Assembly (NCBI GenBank): GCA_038503075.1 | Contig: JBCAML010000011.1 | Span: 682,001 to 746,000, forward strand | Length of the DNA stretch: 64,000 nt | Direction of reading: 5' to 3' | From: Gyromitra esculenta | Lineage: Eukaryota > Ascomycota > Pezizomycetes > Pezizales > Discinaceae | Translations under genes and position numbers: made by a program | Shown here: one piece after another, positions 54,508 through 64,000 of the stretch | Numbering within the stretch: position 1 is the first letter of the stretch | Layout of the letters: every line of letters starts with the position of its first letter | Notes under the pieces: model-generated | Database searches by the model: none | What the model was told of the DNA's origin: nothing | What the model saw: only the letters and a program-made list of their open reading frames with translations

Positions 54508-55167
54508 CCTGGCGGCGGGTGGATGTATGCAGGGAGATGAGTAGAGCTTCAAGCTACAGCTGCAAGAAGCAATGACAGAAGAAAAGAGAGGAAAGAGGGA
54601 CCAAGACTCGTGCCACTGGGACCAGAGGACGTCCACCAGAGAAAGGGGAGAAGAACAAAGCGAATGTGGGGAGCGAGGGGGAAGCTGCAAGGTGGCCGTA
54701 TATAAAACCCAGCCTGCAGCGTTTGTTCCAGGTGGCCTCTTTGGACGTGAAACTGCCTCAGTCCGCGATGATCAGATAAGATCCGATAAGATAGCAGCTG
54801 TGCCTTGTGGCGCAGACAAAGAGGAAACACCCTGATCCCATCCAGCAGGTGTCCGGATATGGCTGCGGGCGCGAAACGACGGGAATATCAGTTCTGCTTG
54901 CGGCCGCCGGTGGGAGAGTGCTGTGCAAGTCCGTACTGGAGCAGGCACCTGCAGACAAGTTAGGTCGCTGCCGCTCTGCTGCACTGCCAATCCAACCAAC
55001 TCTGCCCCCAAAAGAGCACAGCTACTAAATCCATTACTACATGTAGCAACAATCTTAATTTAAAACTATATAATCCAACTTCGGTAATCTAAGAAAAAAA
55101 TGCAAACGATAGTCTAACTGGTCCGCCCCACAGCACCTAGCTCTTCTGCACCACGGCATCCCTCGCA
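54508..55167. other. Intergenic, DnaJ promoter and ankyrin gene 3' region
   Basis: Contains two GATA-type words in tandem (AGATAAG and CGATAAG at about 54774-54790), a TATA-like element near 54697-54706, and TACATGTA at 55038-55045. No gene. Confidence 0.5.
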
Positions 55168-56511
55168 TTAAGTCTTTCTCGCACCAAGTCTTTCTCGCAA
55201 AAAAAGCAATGTGCTGTCCTCGCCATACATATTAGCTACTTCAAAAGCCACAGGACTATCGAGGCACCCCGCCCCAATATTCACACCCCTCTCCACAAGC
55301 AACCTAGTCTTCTCCTCTCCTCGAAAATGCAAAGCCGTCCGCTGATCATTATCTCGAGCATCAATGTCGGCGCCATTATCAAGGAGCACCTCAACGGTTC
55401 TCAGCGTCTTTTCATCGGATACCATCATGGCGAGCGCCGCACAATGCAGCGCTGTTCTCCCCTCGTTTTCCCGGGCGTTTATTTCTGCCCCGTTCTCCAG
55501 CAACACCGTGATCATCTCGTGCAGTCCGTAATCTGCTGCACAGTGGAGCGGGACGCTTTGATCGTTGTCCCGTGCGTTGACATCAGCTCCATGCGCTATC
55601 AGTAAGTTGAGCACTTGTATAGACTCTTCGCTTTCCTCACGGTCCTTCGTCATGTGCAGCACTGTCTGTCCATAGTTGTCTCGAGCGGCGATGTCAGCAC
55701 CGCGTTCAAGCAGGACTCGAGCTACTGAAGCTCGCGTATGGAGGCTTGCCAAATGAAGCGCTGTCCTCCCATCGGAATCCTTCCCAGTGATGTCGGCCCC
55801 TCTATCAAGGAGCATCCCGACTATCACTTCATACCCCTTCGTGGCTGCGATATGGAGTGCAGTCGCCTGCCAGCGACCCCGCGCATCCACTTCAGCTCCC
55901 TTCTCGAGCAGCAGCCTGGCCACCGCTTCGTGTCCACACGACACAGCGTAGTGCAGTGCAGTAATTCGAAAGTAGCCCAGTATGCCAACATCGCATCCCT
56001 TCTCCAGGAGCAGACGTACCATCGCTTCCTGTCCATAATCTGCTGCCAAGTGTAGCGAAGACTTATAGGCATTAGCCCTGGCATTTATATCGGCGCCCTT
56101 TTCTATCAAGAGTCGTGCAACCCCTTCGTGTCCGCCCTTGATCGCCCAGTGCAAAGGCGTGTGTCTGCGAAACCGAGAGTGCGCTGCGATATCGGCGCCT
56201 TTTTCCAGCAGCACTCTGACGGTTTCCTCATGCCCATGTTCTGCCGCGAGGTGGAGCGCTGTGCTTCCACTAGTACTACGAACACGAGTGCTAGCGCCTT
56301 TCTCAAGCAGCATTTTAGCTAGCTGATGGCGCCCTTTTCGCGCAGCCCATATAAGAGCTTGGTCCTTATCCCGTATCATGAGTTTGTGTAGGATATGGGC
56401 TATAAGGAAGTAGGTATGGCGGTTTGCTTGGCAGAAAAAACTGAGGTCTTTTGGATCAAGTTCTTCCGCAATCATGAATAAAAGCTCAGTCGGGAGGCTA
56501 AGAAGTGGCAT
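55168..56511 (-). CDS. F-box-like/ankyrin-repeat protein, intact
   Basis: 447 residues in one exon, starting at ATG 56511. The F-box-like N-terminus (MPLLSLPTELLFMIAEELDP, 1-45) is followed by HKLMIRDKDQALIWAARKGR and about eleven ankyrin repeats (50-430) with regular cores such as TALHLAAEHGHEETVRVLLE and PLHWAIKGGHEGVARLLIEK. It is a paralogue of 48050-49288, sharing the N-terminal pattern and the ALIWAA/LLLWAA entry into the repeats, with a decayed third member next to it. The role may be an SCF adaptor or protein scaffold; the partner is unknown. Confidence 0.9.
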   Translation of the reverse strand: MPLLSLPTELLFMIAEELDPKDLSFFCQANRHTYFLIAHILHKLMIRDKDQALIWAARKGRHQLAKMLLEKGASTRVRSTSGSTALHLAAEHGHEETVRVLLEKGADIAAHSRFRRHTPLHWAIKGGHEGVARLLIEKGADINARANAYKSSLHLAADYGQEAMVRLLLEKGCDVGILGYFRITALHYAVSCGHEAVARLLLEKGAEVDARGRWQATALHIAATKGYEVIVGMLLDRGADITGKDSDGRTALHLASLHTRASVARVLLERGADIAARDNYGQTVLHMTKDREESEESIQVLNLLIAHGADVNARDNDQSVPLHCAADYGLHEMITVLLENGAEINARENEGRTALHCAALAMMVSDEKTLRTVEVLLDNGADIDARDNDQRTALHFRGEEKTRLLVERGVNIGAGCLDSPVAFEVANMYGEDSTLLFLRERLGARKT

Positions 56512-57581
56512 AGCTGATATGCGTTGGGGGAGAGGGATATAAAAATCTTCCCTGATATGCTTTTTTTTCCCCCTCCGAGGGTTTTCCCGTGCCGAAATTT
56601 TTCAATATTCGGTAATAATGACGACCGTATATATAGTTGAAGGTATAGAAAATTATATAGAGAAATCTAAATTGGTCGAACGAGGGAAAAAGATATGGCT
56701 AATTTATTATATGTTAGCTATGATGTCGAAGCTATATATATTCTTGACGAGAGTTTTAAAATACCTGGAGCGGAAAGCTAACACTTAATGATTCGTTCAC
56801 TTTTTCGGTCGTTATCGCTAGACTATCGTATCCGCTAAAAGCCGTGTCGAAGTTACATCAATATTTAGGACAGGGGGGGATTTTGCTGGTGTTGATCTTA
56901 AATCCTGGCGGGGAAGTCCTCGAATCGTCCCAAAAGAGTTTGGCGTGTGATCTTGGTGTGCTGGTGGTGCGTGCGTCGTGCGGGGGGGATCAAGCCTTCT
57001 TCTGCACTGTTATTTTGGCTTCTGCGGCTCCTCGGCTGCTTGCCGCCTTGGCACTACCAAATCTCTTGGCGTATCCATTGATTGCCAATGATTGGTACCA
57101 AGTTGAAGTGAAGAAACCCGACTATAACTGGTGGAATTCAAGTGCTCCAAGTTGATCCTATCTTACGTTGAACTCTTCGTTCCGGTGATTTTTAGCTCTT
57201 GATTCTTTTGTCGTTTTGTTGGTGCCTTGCTTTCTCGTATTGTAAGTCATTCCCACAAGTATTAATAACACAAGAGATTTCTATAAAGAAAAGTTATATG
57301 TACTCTCGAAAGATCGCAACACTCCCGCATGACATAGTTCGCAGTCTTAAGCAAATAATCAGACAAATACGGTGAGAATGGGTTACTAATCACGGGGAGG
57401 GGAAGGTTCAGAAGGTGTGATTCAAGTATTGGCCTGGGGCTAAATGTGGCCATGCCAAATGCTGTATACTTATCGTTATCATTTGTGGATATATTGATCC
57501 TTTTGTCCATACATCCCTTTGAACAGCCCCGCCACTGCCAAGTTTAGGATGCCTTCCAGTCACTATCATGAGTATTGGTGT
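56512..57581. other. Intergenic
   Basis: No supported gene. An open frame at 56844-57155 (+) has no recognisable domain. AT-rich around 56600-56780. Confidence 0.45.
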
Positions 57582-58430
57582 TCAGTGTCTACCTGATAGT
57601 GTAGGACGCTCGCCTCGAATAACTACACCCCGTTTCGCCCAAGCAAGAGAGCTGTCATCAGATACGCCCTTTGGCAGCCTGGGCGCTGCCCAGTGCAGAA
57701 CCAGCAACACATCACTATCCGCAAACAGCCATTTAGCACCTTTCTGTAGAGACGCTCCAGTCACAGTTTTACTCTCATAAAATACCTTCAAATAAAATTT
57801 CAACACTTTCCCGTGATCCAGGCTAACAGTAGTAGCTCCTCTCCAATAGCGTTTCAAACTGAAGTGATCTTGTTGCTACTTTCCACGCTTTTCGAGATTG
57901 TATCACCATATATATTCCAGTAGCAACCCACTTTTATCTACTTTAGCCACCGCCGCAGTACTATATTTCTGCTGTGTTGCCGCAATCTCATAATCTCGAG
58001 TAGTGATATCGATACCTCACTCTCAAGGAGCTCCTTTGCCGCCTCATAGAACCTTCATCCATTGTTAGATGAAGTGCTATCTCCCTATGCTCTTTCGGAA
58101 TCTCGATATCGATCCCCGCCTTTGACTAGAAATGAACCACCGATACGTGCTGCCATGTGAAGCAATACCAACGTCTTCTGACCATAAAAAGGTGATGGCC
58201 AAGATAAGCATAAAATTGTAGTAGCATCCTTCCTAGGCCATCTCAAACACCAAGGTCGGTGCCCCTCTCTAACAGGAGTTGATCTATTCCCTCGTGTCCA
58301 CAAACCGCTGCCTCGTGGAGTGGTGTAAATTTTTTCGCTGCCAATGGTGGGGATAAAACCTTCTCGAGAAGCGTGCTTCCACACGAATAGATTGATATCA
58401 CAAACCTCGATCCTCCCCCCTCCCATAATA
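57582..58430 (-). pseudogene. Degenerate ankyrin-repeat gene relic
   Basis: Ankyrin-type fragments are spread over different minus-strand frames with stops between them: TPLHEAAVCGHEGIDQLL followed by LERGTD (around 58267-58326), LVLLHMAARIGGSFLVKGGD (around 58110-58180), ALHLTMDEG near 58060, and a weaker VLHWAA with a preceding SLQKGAKW near 57690-57760. No continuous frame joins them. It lies 1-2 kb from the intact ankyrin gene on the same strand and is probably a dead tandem copy. Ends are approximate. Confidence 0.65.
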
Positions 58431-59285
58431 GCAGGTACGCCTGCTAATAGGCACTGTTTTTTTTTTAGCAGGAGGCTACCCTGTACCGATCCGTGGTTGC
58501 ATTAGTATCAGCTCAACATCAGGTTAACTATTGGTTCGACGTGGCCTCCCCGGATTATAAGAGAGATGGATTTCATCCACGTATCCTAATAACATCAACT
58601 GACAAAGCAGCGGTTTCGAGATAGCATTAAACTAGTAGTCTGTCAGATAGATCCCTCGCATCCAGCCACTTCTTCGATGATGACAAGGACGAGCTCTTCC
58701 GATAGGTGATAAGTGATATAAGGATCGAATATTCACCTCTCCTGTATCTCCTAATTTCTTCTGTACAGACGGAGTTTATTTTTCGAAATATCCCGTGGCC
58801 ATAGATCCAACACCTAGAGAGCCCTTGTCAGTCAATGGTAGAAATCACCTTAATTTTAAACTGCGTATCCCCGTGCTCATACGCATTTCTGAGTGTTGGA
58901 TGAAGGGTATCGCCGTTGTTCTTGGTGCTTTGTTCTTTCTAGGAAGTCAAGAACACGCGCCAAGCCTCACATGATGAGGTGTGTTTAATTAAGTCATCAT
59001 ATATCACTCGAAGGCAAAGCGAATACACTTCCCAGCTATAGCATACTTCGCTAGTGCTACCCGTCTACGGTCCCATCATAACCGATTTCTATACGATTAC
59101 CCAAGAGCAGGGGGGGGTAAGTGAATAAAATTACTTTCAGAACTATTATCTTTAAAGATTCACGCCAAATAAAATCCACATTATCAATCTCTCCATCCTA
59201 ACAACTCCAAAAAAGAGACATACCTTACAGACACACGAAGCACCAAACGAACCCTTCTTAATCCCAGCCCACATACTAAATGAGT

Positions 59286-59353
59286 CATCCGGATGCAGTA
59301 TTTCTTTTTGCTTTTTGCTTTTTTAAAGATAGTCGGATTAATTCGTTTCTACT
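59286..59353 (+). repeat. Degenerate direct repeat, copy A
   Basis: Shares CCGGA-GCAGTAT, a T-rich run and AGTCGGATTAATTCGTTT with copy B (59568-59681). About 280 bp apart. Origin unknown. Confidence 0.6.
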
Positions 59354-59567
59354 TAAATGTATATTTGCTACTGTGCCAGATAATGACTTTCAATTTGAAT
59401 GATTGGCGCTAATTTCACATTCAGCTAGGACGAAGTTTTTTATTTTAATAAATACCTTCGTGGGATGAGGTTAAAATTCTCAGAACACTGAAGAGGATAC
59501 ATACAGCCCTGGTATCCATGCTGGCGCACCTTGTGTTATCTGAGCTATAGGTAGGAGGTTCACCTCC

Positions 59568-59681
59568 ACCCGGACGCAGTATCTTCTTTTTGCATTTTTT
59601 TTATACAAGATATAGTCGGATTAATTGATGCGTGTATGATTAATCCATCTATCTATCTAGTCGGATTAATTCGTTTTTACT
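59568..59681 (+). repeat. Degenerate direct repeat, copy B with internal duplication
   Basis: Similar to 59286-59353, but the TAGTCGGATTAATT part appears twice (about 59613-59626 and 59658-59671), separated by about 30 bp with an ATCT repeat. Confidence 0.6.
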
Positions 59682-60830
59682 TTTACCGAGTGATACTCCA
59701 TGCAACTCATCCGAACAATTCCGCCCCCCCTCCTCGCTTGAGCCGCACACAGTTCTTTCCCCCCTCGCACAATGCGTGATCGATCTAAGACATTGACACG
59801 ATGGATTTGACGGGGGCCGCATATGTACGCAGCGCGCTTATCGCTCAGCGATCGAAATCTTCCATCGTACAGAGCTCGAGCGCAGGGAAGATCATCCTTG
59901 AAGGCCAGCCAGCCAGCCACTGATGCAATTTAGAAGAGGACTGCATTTATTAAGCCCCATCTGGCGGGAAGAGAGAAATGATAATAGTTATGGATCATTG
60001 GGATGAGTTTAAAAATTCGCGATGGATCAAGTGAACGAGATCCGTCAAAAATAAAGCTACGGGGGGGGGATGGAATGGTTACATAGCAATCAATGATGGT
60101 GCCTCGATCTGAACAGGATATATATGTATATCGAATATACATAAGTCATGGAACTATTATCCCTCAACTGCCGCTATACCCCCCTTATTTTTTTCTTTCG
60201 CACATAGACTTCCACCGACAACCCCCACCGAGCATGCTCGTCAACCCTTCTTTTCTTTTCATTCCAGATCCACATCTCGTTGGGCTCTTCCTTCTCGAAA
60301 CCGCCAAGCCGTTGCTCAGGGGTAAGTACATACATGCAACTAACTACGCTGGTTCCTCAAGCTGAACTAACCCAACACTAACTAACCCCCTCCCCCCTGC
60401 ACATGGCGGTAAAGAGCAATTGGGCGTCTAGATAAGGTCAGCTAGAGGAACTAGAAGAGACATTGGTACCTGCTGTCGCGACAGCGTCTACCTGTCTCGA
60501 AAGCCTAGCCTTACGGAGCTGCCATCAACCCCACCCCCAGAACAACCCGCAAACTCATCACTGACCTAGCTCTGAGTCTAAGAATTGGAAACCGAAAAAA
60601 AAGCCTCGAATATTCCCAATGACGATATGGTATGGTATAGTCTGATGTCTTTGTACAGTACCGACTATAATGTGGGCTATATAGACAGACGCTCTTGTGG
60701 GAGGGGGATCGTGGATACTTGTCTTGTCCGAGACAAAATACCTACCTAACATGGTCTCGCGGAGGTTTGGTGGCGAATATCAGCCCACGATATAGGTACG
60801 ACGATGTCTACAGTACCTACAGTACCTACC

Positions 60831-60861
60831 TACCCACCCACCTACCTACCTACCTACCTAC
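60831..60861. repeat. (CTAC)n microsatellite
   Basis: Tandem CTAC units. A second tract of the same unit is at 61090-61113. Confidence 0.9.
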
Positions 60862-61089
60862 GTCATCGACTCTATCTACCAGCTATACCGCTATGTTATC
60901 CCTTACTTCAACGGATGGAGCTAATCACGTCTCAAGACCGACCGTTGAACTGTACTATATACTGCGAACACAACAAACAAAACACCCGAACAAGTCCGAA
61001 CCGAGAACTCTCTGCGCCGAGGCGTTCGTTCTACACCTAAAACATCCAGCTGGCTAGCTAGCTAGTCAGTGGGAGGGGGGGTACAAAGC

Positions 61090-61113
61090 ACCTACCTACC
61101 TACCTACCTACTA
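61090..61113. repeat. (CTAC)n microsatellite
   Basis: Second CTAC tract, about 230 bp after the first. Confidence 0.9.
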
Positions 61114-61424
61114 CATCCACAACAAAGAGCTCAGCTCCAGCTCCAGCTTCAACTCATCTCCAAAGTACGCGTACCAGTTTGGTATCCACCGCTAACTATG
61201 TACTTAGAAAGAACAGTGAACTACCTACTCTACAAATACTACATACCAAAACCCCCCCCACACCACCCACGAAAGGAGAAAGAAAGAAAGAAAAAAGCAG
61301 CCCCACATGTAAACATGAAATCTTGGCACTTCCCCCCCCCCCCCTCCCAAATTCCGTAACTTCTGACTTTAGTAACCCTCGCTTCCCGCAGGTAACTACA
61401 TGTACTCTACACACGACTAGAATA

Positions 61425-61458
61425 GACTAGACTGGACTGGACTGGACTGGACTAGACT
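61425..61458. repeat. (GACTG/GACTA)n microsatellite
   Basis: About seven 5-bp units of the form GACTG or GACTA. Confidence 0.9.
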
Positions 61459-61513
61459 CACTATAAGAATGAATACAGAACAACGCATGATCTAGGTAGA
61501 TAGGCACACAGGA

Positions 61514-61564
61514 CAATCAATCAATCAATCAATCAATGAATGGATGGATGGTTGGTTGGTTGGT
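61514..61564. repeat. Compound (TCAA)n-(TGGA)n-(TTGG)n tract
   Basis: Three related 4-bp repeats in series. Confidence 0.9.
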
Positions 61565-61654
61565 CCTATCCCAATCCCTGAGAGAGAGAGTAAAAGGAAA
61601 AAGGAATTAAAATCGCACAGAAATCCATCGCACAGAAATCCGGGGTGAGGTATT

Positions 61655-61671
61655 ACGCACGCACGCACGCA
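61655..61671. repeat. (ACGC)n microsatellite
   Basis: Four tandem ACGC units. Confidence 0.85.
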
Positions 61672-62285
61672 AGCACACAAGCATTCACACATGCAGGCAG
61701 GGCTGCTCGACTTGAACCGCCTTATCAAACTAATTCGATTCGCCCAGTAAGGAATACAAGTAAAGAATAGGAACAAAGAAACCAGGATAGCTATGAAGAA
61801 GAAGAGAAGAGGAATGGGAGGAAACAGGAGTCACTGGATAAGATACATGCATAGCAAACCACGCGCGTAGCAAATGTAAACAAAATAACAGTCAACGAGG
61901 AGAAAAATAAGAGACAAGAATGATGTAAACAAGAAAGTAAGAACCAGAAACAACACCAAAAACAACACCAGCTATCACCCAGTAAGATAAACCACCGAAC
62001 AATCGTCTTACTACTTCCATCCGACAGCCCACCGTAAGGAGACCGGACGCGAAAGAGAAAAAACAGTCTTTAAAAACTCCAAGTGTCGATGTATTCAACT
62101 AGAAAATGCAGAAGAAAACCCCAACAACCGTCCAAGTCAAATCAATCACCCTCTCGTCATATGAAATCCCCATCTTCCGCCTTATTGTATTCATATCGTA
62201 TAACACATCCAAATATAAAAAAAAACAAAAACATAAAAAAAAACGCCTTCCCCCCCGTCCATCCTTTCCAATGGCCCTCTTCCGA

Positions 62286-62971
62286 TCATGAGGGGTAAAA
62301 GCTGTCGCACTCCTCCTCCGTAACGATAATCTCGTGCACCGTCTCCGGCTTCTGGATCCCGTTATGGATAGTAATCTCCGACGATGACGGCAGGAATATG
62401 TCTATTGCACACAAATCAGCCCCCCCGCGCCTCTACCAAAGATCAGCAATTCGAGCAGAAGGAACAAACCTTGATTCCAATCGAAGCCTTGGGACGTCTT
62501 GACGCATGTTATCTATTTCCCCCCCCCCACCACCAGCACATTAGCCGACAAGCCTACGATAGAGCCCCCAGGAAGTTGTGGTGGCAATAGAGACGAGTTG
62601 ACTTACCAGTCGCGGAGATCCATCCCGGATTCCCAAATCGAATACTGAATGCTCCACACGGCTGACCGAAGAGCCTATCAAAACAAACTCACGTCAGCCT
62701 TGTGCTTCCCTCACATCCGAGCAAAGCAAAAAAAACAAAAACAAATAGTTTAGTGGCACAAAGGAAGGGGAGACATACTCAACAGTGAGGGACGCCGTCT
62801 GTGATACATCATCGATCCCGAAGATGAAGATGAAGAGGAAGAGGAAGAGGGCGAAGTTGACAGTCTCGATGCTCGGTTACTAGGCGAGGTAGCACCAGAT
62901 GAAGAGGCCGAGGACGAAGAGGAGGATGATCCGCCCGCTCTGCTAGGGATACGGATTGCGGCCGAAGACAT
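62286..62971 (-). CDS. Small Ser-rich protein, four short exons
   Basis: No family named. Exons 62971-62779, 62674-62607, 62512-62470 and 62401-62286 have matching phases (1, 0, 1) and consensus ends (GTATGT, GTAAGT, GTTTGT donors; TAG acceptors). They give 139 residues. The N-terminus is almost pure Ser with Arg/Pro (GGSSSSSSSASSSG, about 14-27), then MMYHRRRPSLLS. The later exons carry the more structured part: SRVEHSVFDLG, TSQGFDWNQ joined to DIFLPSSSEI, and ETVHEIIVTEEECDSFYPS at the end. The non-repetitive, acidic C-terminal half reads like a conserved short fungal protein with an aromatic GFDWN-x-x-IFLPS core. It may bind a partner through that core; this is inference. No single exon is long enough to stand out alone. 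Confidence 0.6.
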
Positions 62972-63259
62972 GAGCAGGAAGATGTTTGGGGTGCGAGGAC
63001 TATGAGGGGATCCGAGTCGAAGAGAGGGGGGCTGCCCTGTTCTTATTGCTGTGGAGCCTGTGCTGCTGCTGGATGGATGGTGGAGGCGGTGTGCTCACGA
63101 GGGAGGGAGGAGGGAGGGATGTTATCGTTGAGTTGAGTTGAGCCGGGCGGCGTGGATAAACGGAATGACGATAGGTAGCAGGAGGTGAAGGATATGTACG
63201 AAGAAGCAGCAACGGCAATAAACGACGAAGCTTGCGATCGATCGAAGCTAGAGCTATAT

Positions 63260-63285
63260 GGGAAGGGAAGGGAAGGGAAGGGAAG
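63260..63285. repeat. (GGGAA)n microsatellite
   Basis: Five tandem GGGAA units upstream of the Ser-rich gene. Confidence 0.9.
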
Positions 63286-63337
63286 CCCGTGAACAGTCCA
63301 GCAATGGTGCCGCAGAACAGTAGAGAAGGGAAGAAGG

Positions 63338-63373
63338 AGGAGAAGCAGCAGCAGCAACAGCAGCAGCAACAGC
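63338..63373. repeat. (CAG)n/(CAA)n tract
   Basis: Interrupted CAG repeat with CAA units, outside any supported coding frame. Confidence 0.9.
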
Positions 63374-64000
63374 ACTGTAGCAATAAAGAAGGCAGGCAGT
63401 CACGATAAAAGAGAGAGCAGAGCAGAGCAGAGCAGGGTGAACGGGCTGGGCTCTGCTACACATATATGCAAATGAGGCTGCTCCCACGCCGCATGGCTCT
63501 CTGACACAGTTCCATGCAAACCCTCCCCTCCCCCAGACGGATATCCAGAAACCCAAGGCTGCCAGTCCTGCCTATCCTATCCCAGCCAGCCCAACAGAAA
63601 CAAGACATCCCACCCCCCCCACCATACGTCGCTCTCCGCGAGTGCGTTGACTCAGCGGTGCATGACATGACTCCACGTCGCCCGCTCGCTCGGCGCGGAG
63701 GGCTTCGCCCAGCCCTGGGTCCCGAGGTAACGCGTAAATTGCGGGCGGGATCATCAAACACGGAAGAGGATCCAGTTTCCCAATGCCCCACGGCGTCGTG
63801 CCAATCCAGAGGGGGAAACCCAACTCCCTGATCTTTGCTGCGGATGGAAATATGGGGTAGTGGGTAGGTGGGTATATGTAGGTAGTAGATAGTAGATGGT
63901 ATGTAGATACATATAGCTGCAGGTAATTGTAAATATGTAGCTAGCAAACCGGGCTAGGGATACATCTCTACGCTAGTGCTGAACGTTTGTTTTTTGTTTT

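Larger units (their letters stand above)
58431..62285. other. 3.9-kb repeat-rich stretch without a gene
   Basis: No supported gene. It contains a degenerate direct repeat (59286-59353 and 59568-59681) and many microsatellites at 60820-61671. A frame at 60093-60365 (+) starting near 60234 runs into a GTAAGT but no partner exon was found. TACATGTA occurs at 61397-61404. Confidence 0.45.
62972..64000. other. Upstream region of the Ser-rich gene, repeat-rich
   Basis: No supported gene. Contains a (GGGAA)n tract at 63260-63285, a CAG/CAA tract at about 63338-63373 and a GAGCA repeat at about 63415-63433. The opposite long frames at 63456-63947 have no recognisable content. The window ends without entering another recognisable gene. 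Confidence 0.45.

Noticed and set aside
56844..57155. 103-residue frame on the plus strand
   Set aside because: No domain, no splice partners and no typical start context; treated as chance.
60234..60330. Possible first exon beginning MLVNPSFLFIPDPH and ending at GTAAGT
   Set aside because: No downstream exon keeping frame or showing a domain was found, and it sits in repeat-rich DNA.
63456..63947. 163-residue minus-strand frame at the window end
   Set aside because: Random composition, overlaps simple repeats and an equally long opposite frame; no family resemblance.

Overview
The window reads as nuclear DNA of a filamentous ascomycete (Pezizomycotina). Genes are split by short introns (mostly 50-100 bp, GT..AG, often with a CTAAC/CTGAC branch site), and the gene set includes a sterol glucosyltransferase of the ATG26 type, an FCP1 CTD phosphatase, a double-bromodomain/BAH RSC subunit and a HAUS1-like augmin subunit, which budding yeasts lack. 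F-box/ankyrin genes with related N-termini and many scattered TACATGTA words make a Pezizomycetes (truffle-like) host a plausible guess, but nothing here fixes the genus.

Layout. 1-3061: gene-poor, with two identical intron-bearing tRNA-Pro(AGG) genes as inverted copies. 3062-6037 (-): FCP1, six exons. 6038-8127: no gene; a ~200-bp MITE-like element with 54-bp inverted ends. 8128-13415 (+): a complete LINE retrotransposon with both ORFs open, a poly(A) tail and a 17-bp target-site duplication. 13881-18361 (-): ATG26, seven exons. 20513-21822 (+): D-lactate/2-hydroxyacid dehydrogenase, five exons. 21823-28492: a 6.7-kb gene desert with a long imperfect palindrome. 28493-29803 (+): secreted GH17 glucanase. 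31900-36116 (+): ADE6, purine synthesis. 37556-40290 (-): RSC1/2-like chromatin remodeller. 40726-43800 (-): kelch-type type I membrane protein in a GC-rich block. 45247-46370 (+): signal-peptide/TM protein of unknown function. 46904-47860 (-): HAUS1-like. 48050-49474 (+): F-box/ankyrin gene whose C-terminus is cut by two in-frame stops. 49475-52845: no gene; a SINE-like trace and a foldback element. 52846-54507 (-): ER DnaJ/TPR co-chaperone. 55168-56511 (-): intact F-box/ankyrin gene. About 57582-58430 (-): ankyrin relic. 58440-64000: simple-repeat-rich DNA with one small four-exon Ser-rich gene (62286-62971, -).

Most genes are unrelated housekeeping functions (transcription, chromatin, purine synthesis, secretion/ER folding, sterol glycosides, spindle). 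They form no operon-like or metabolic cluster. The accessory signal lies in the LINE, the foldback elements and the eroding ankyrin family. No defence system, CRISPR array or biosynthetic cluster is visible. Exon boundaries were read by eye from reading frame, splice consensus and family conservation; counts of short words are also by eye.
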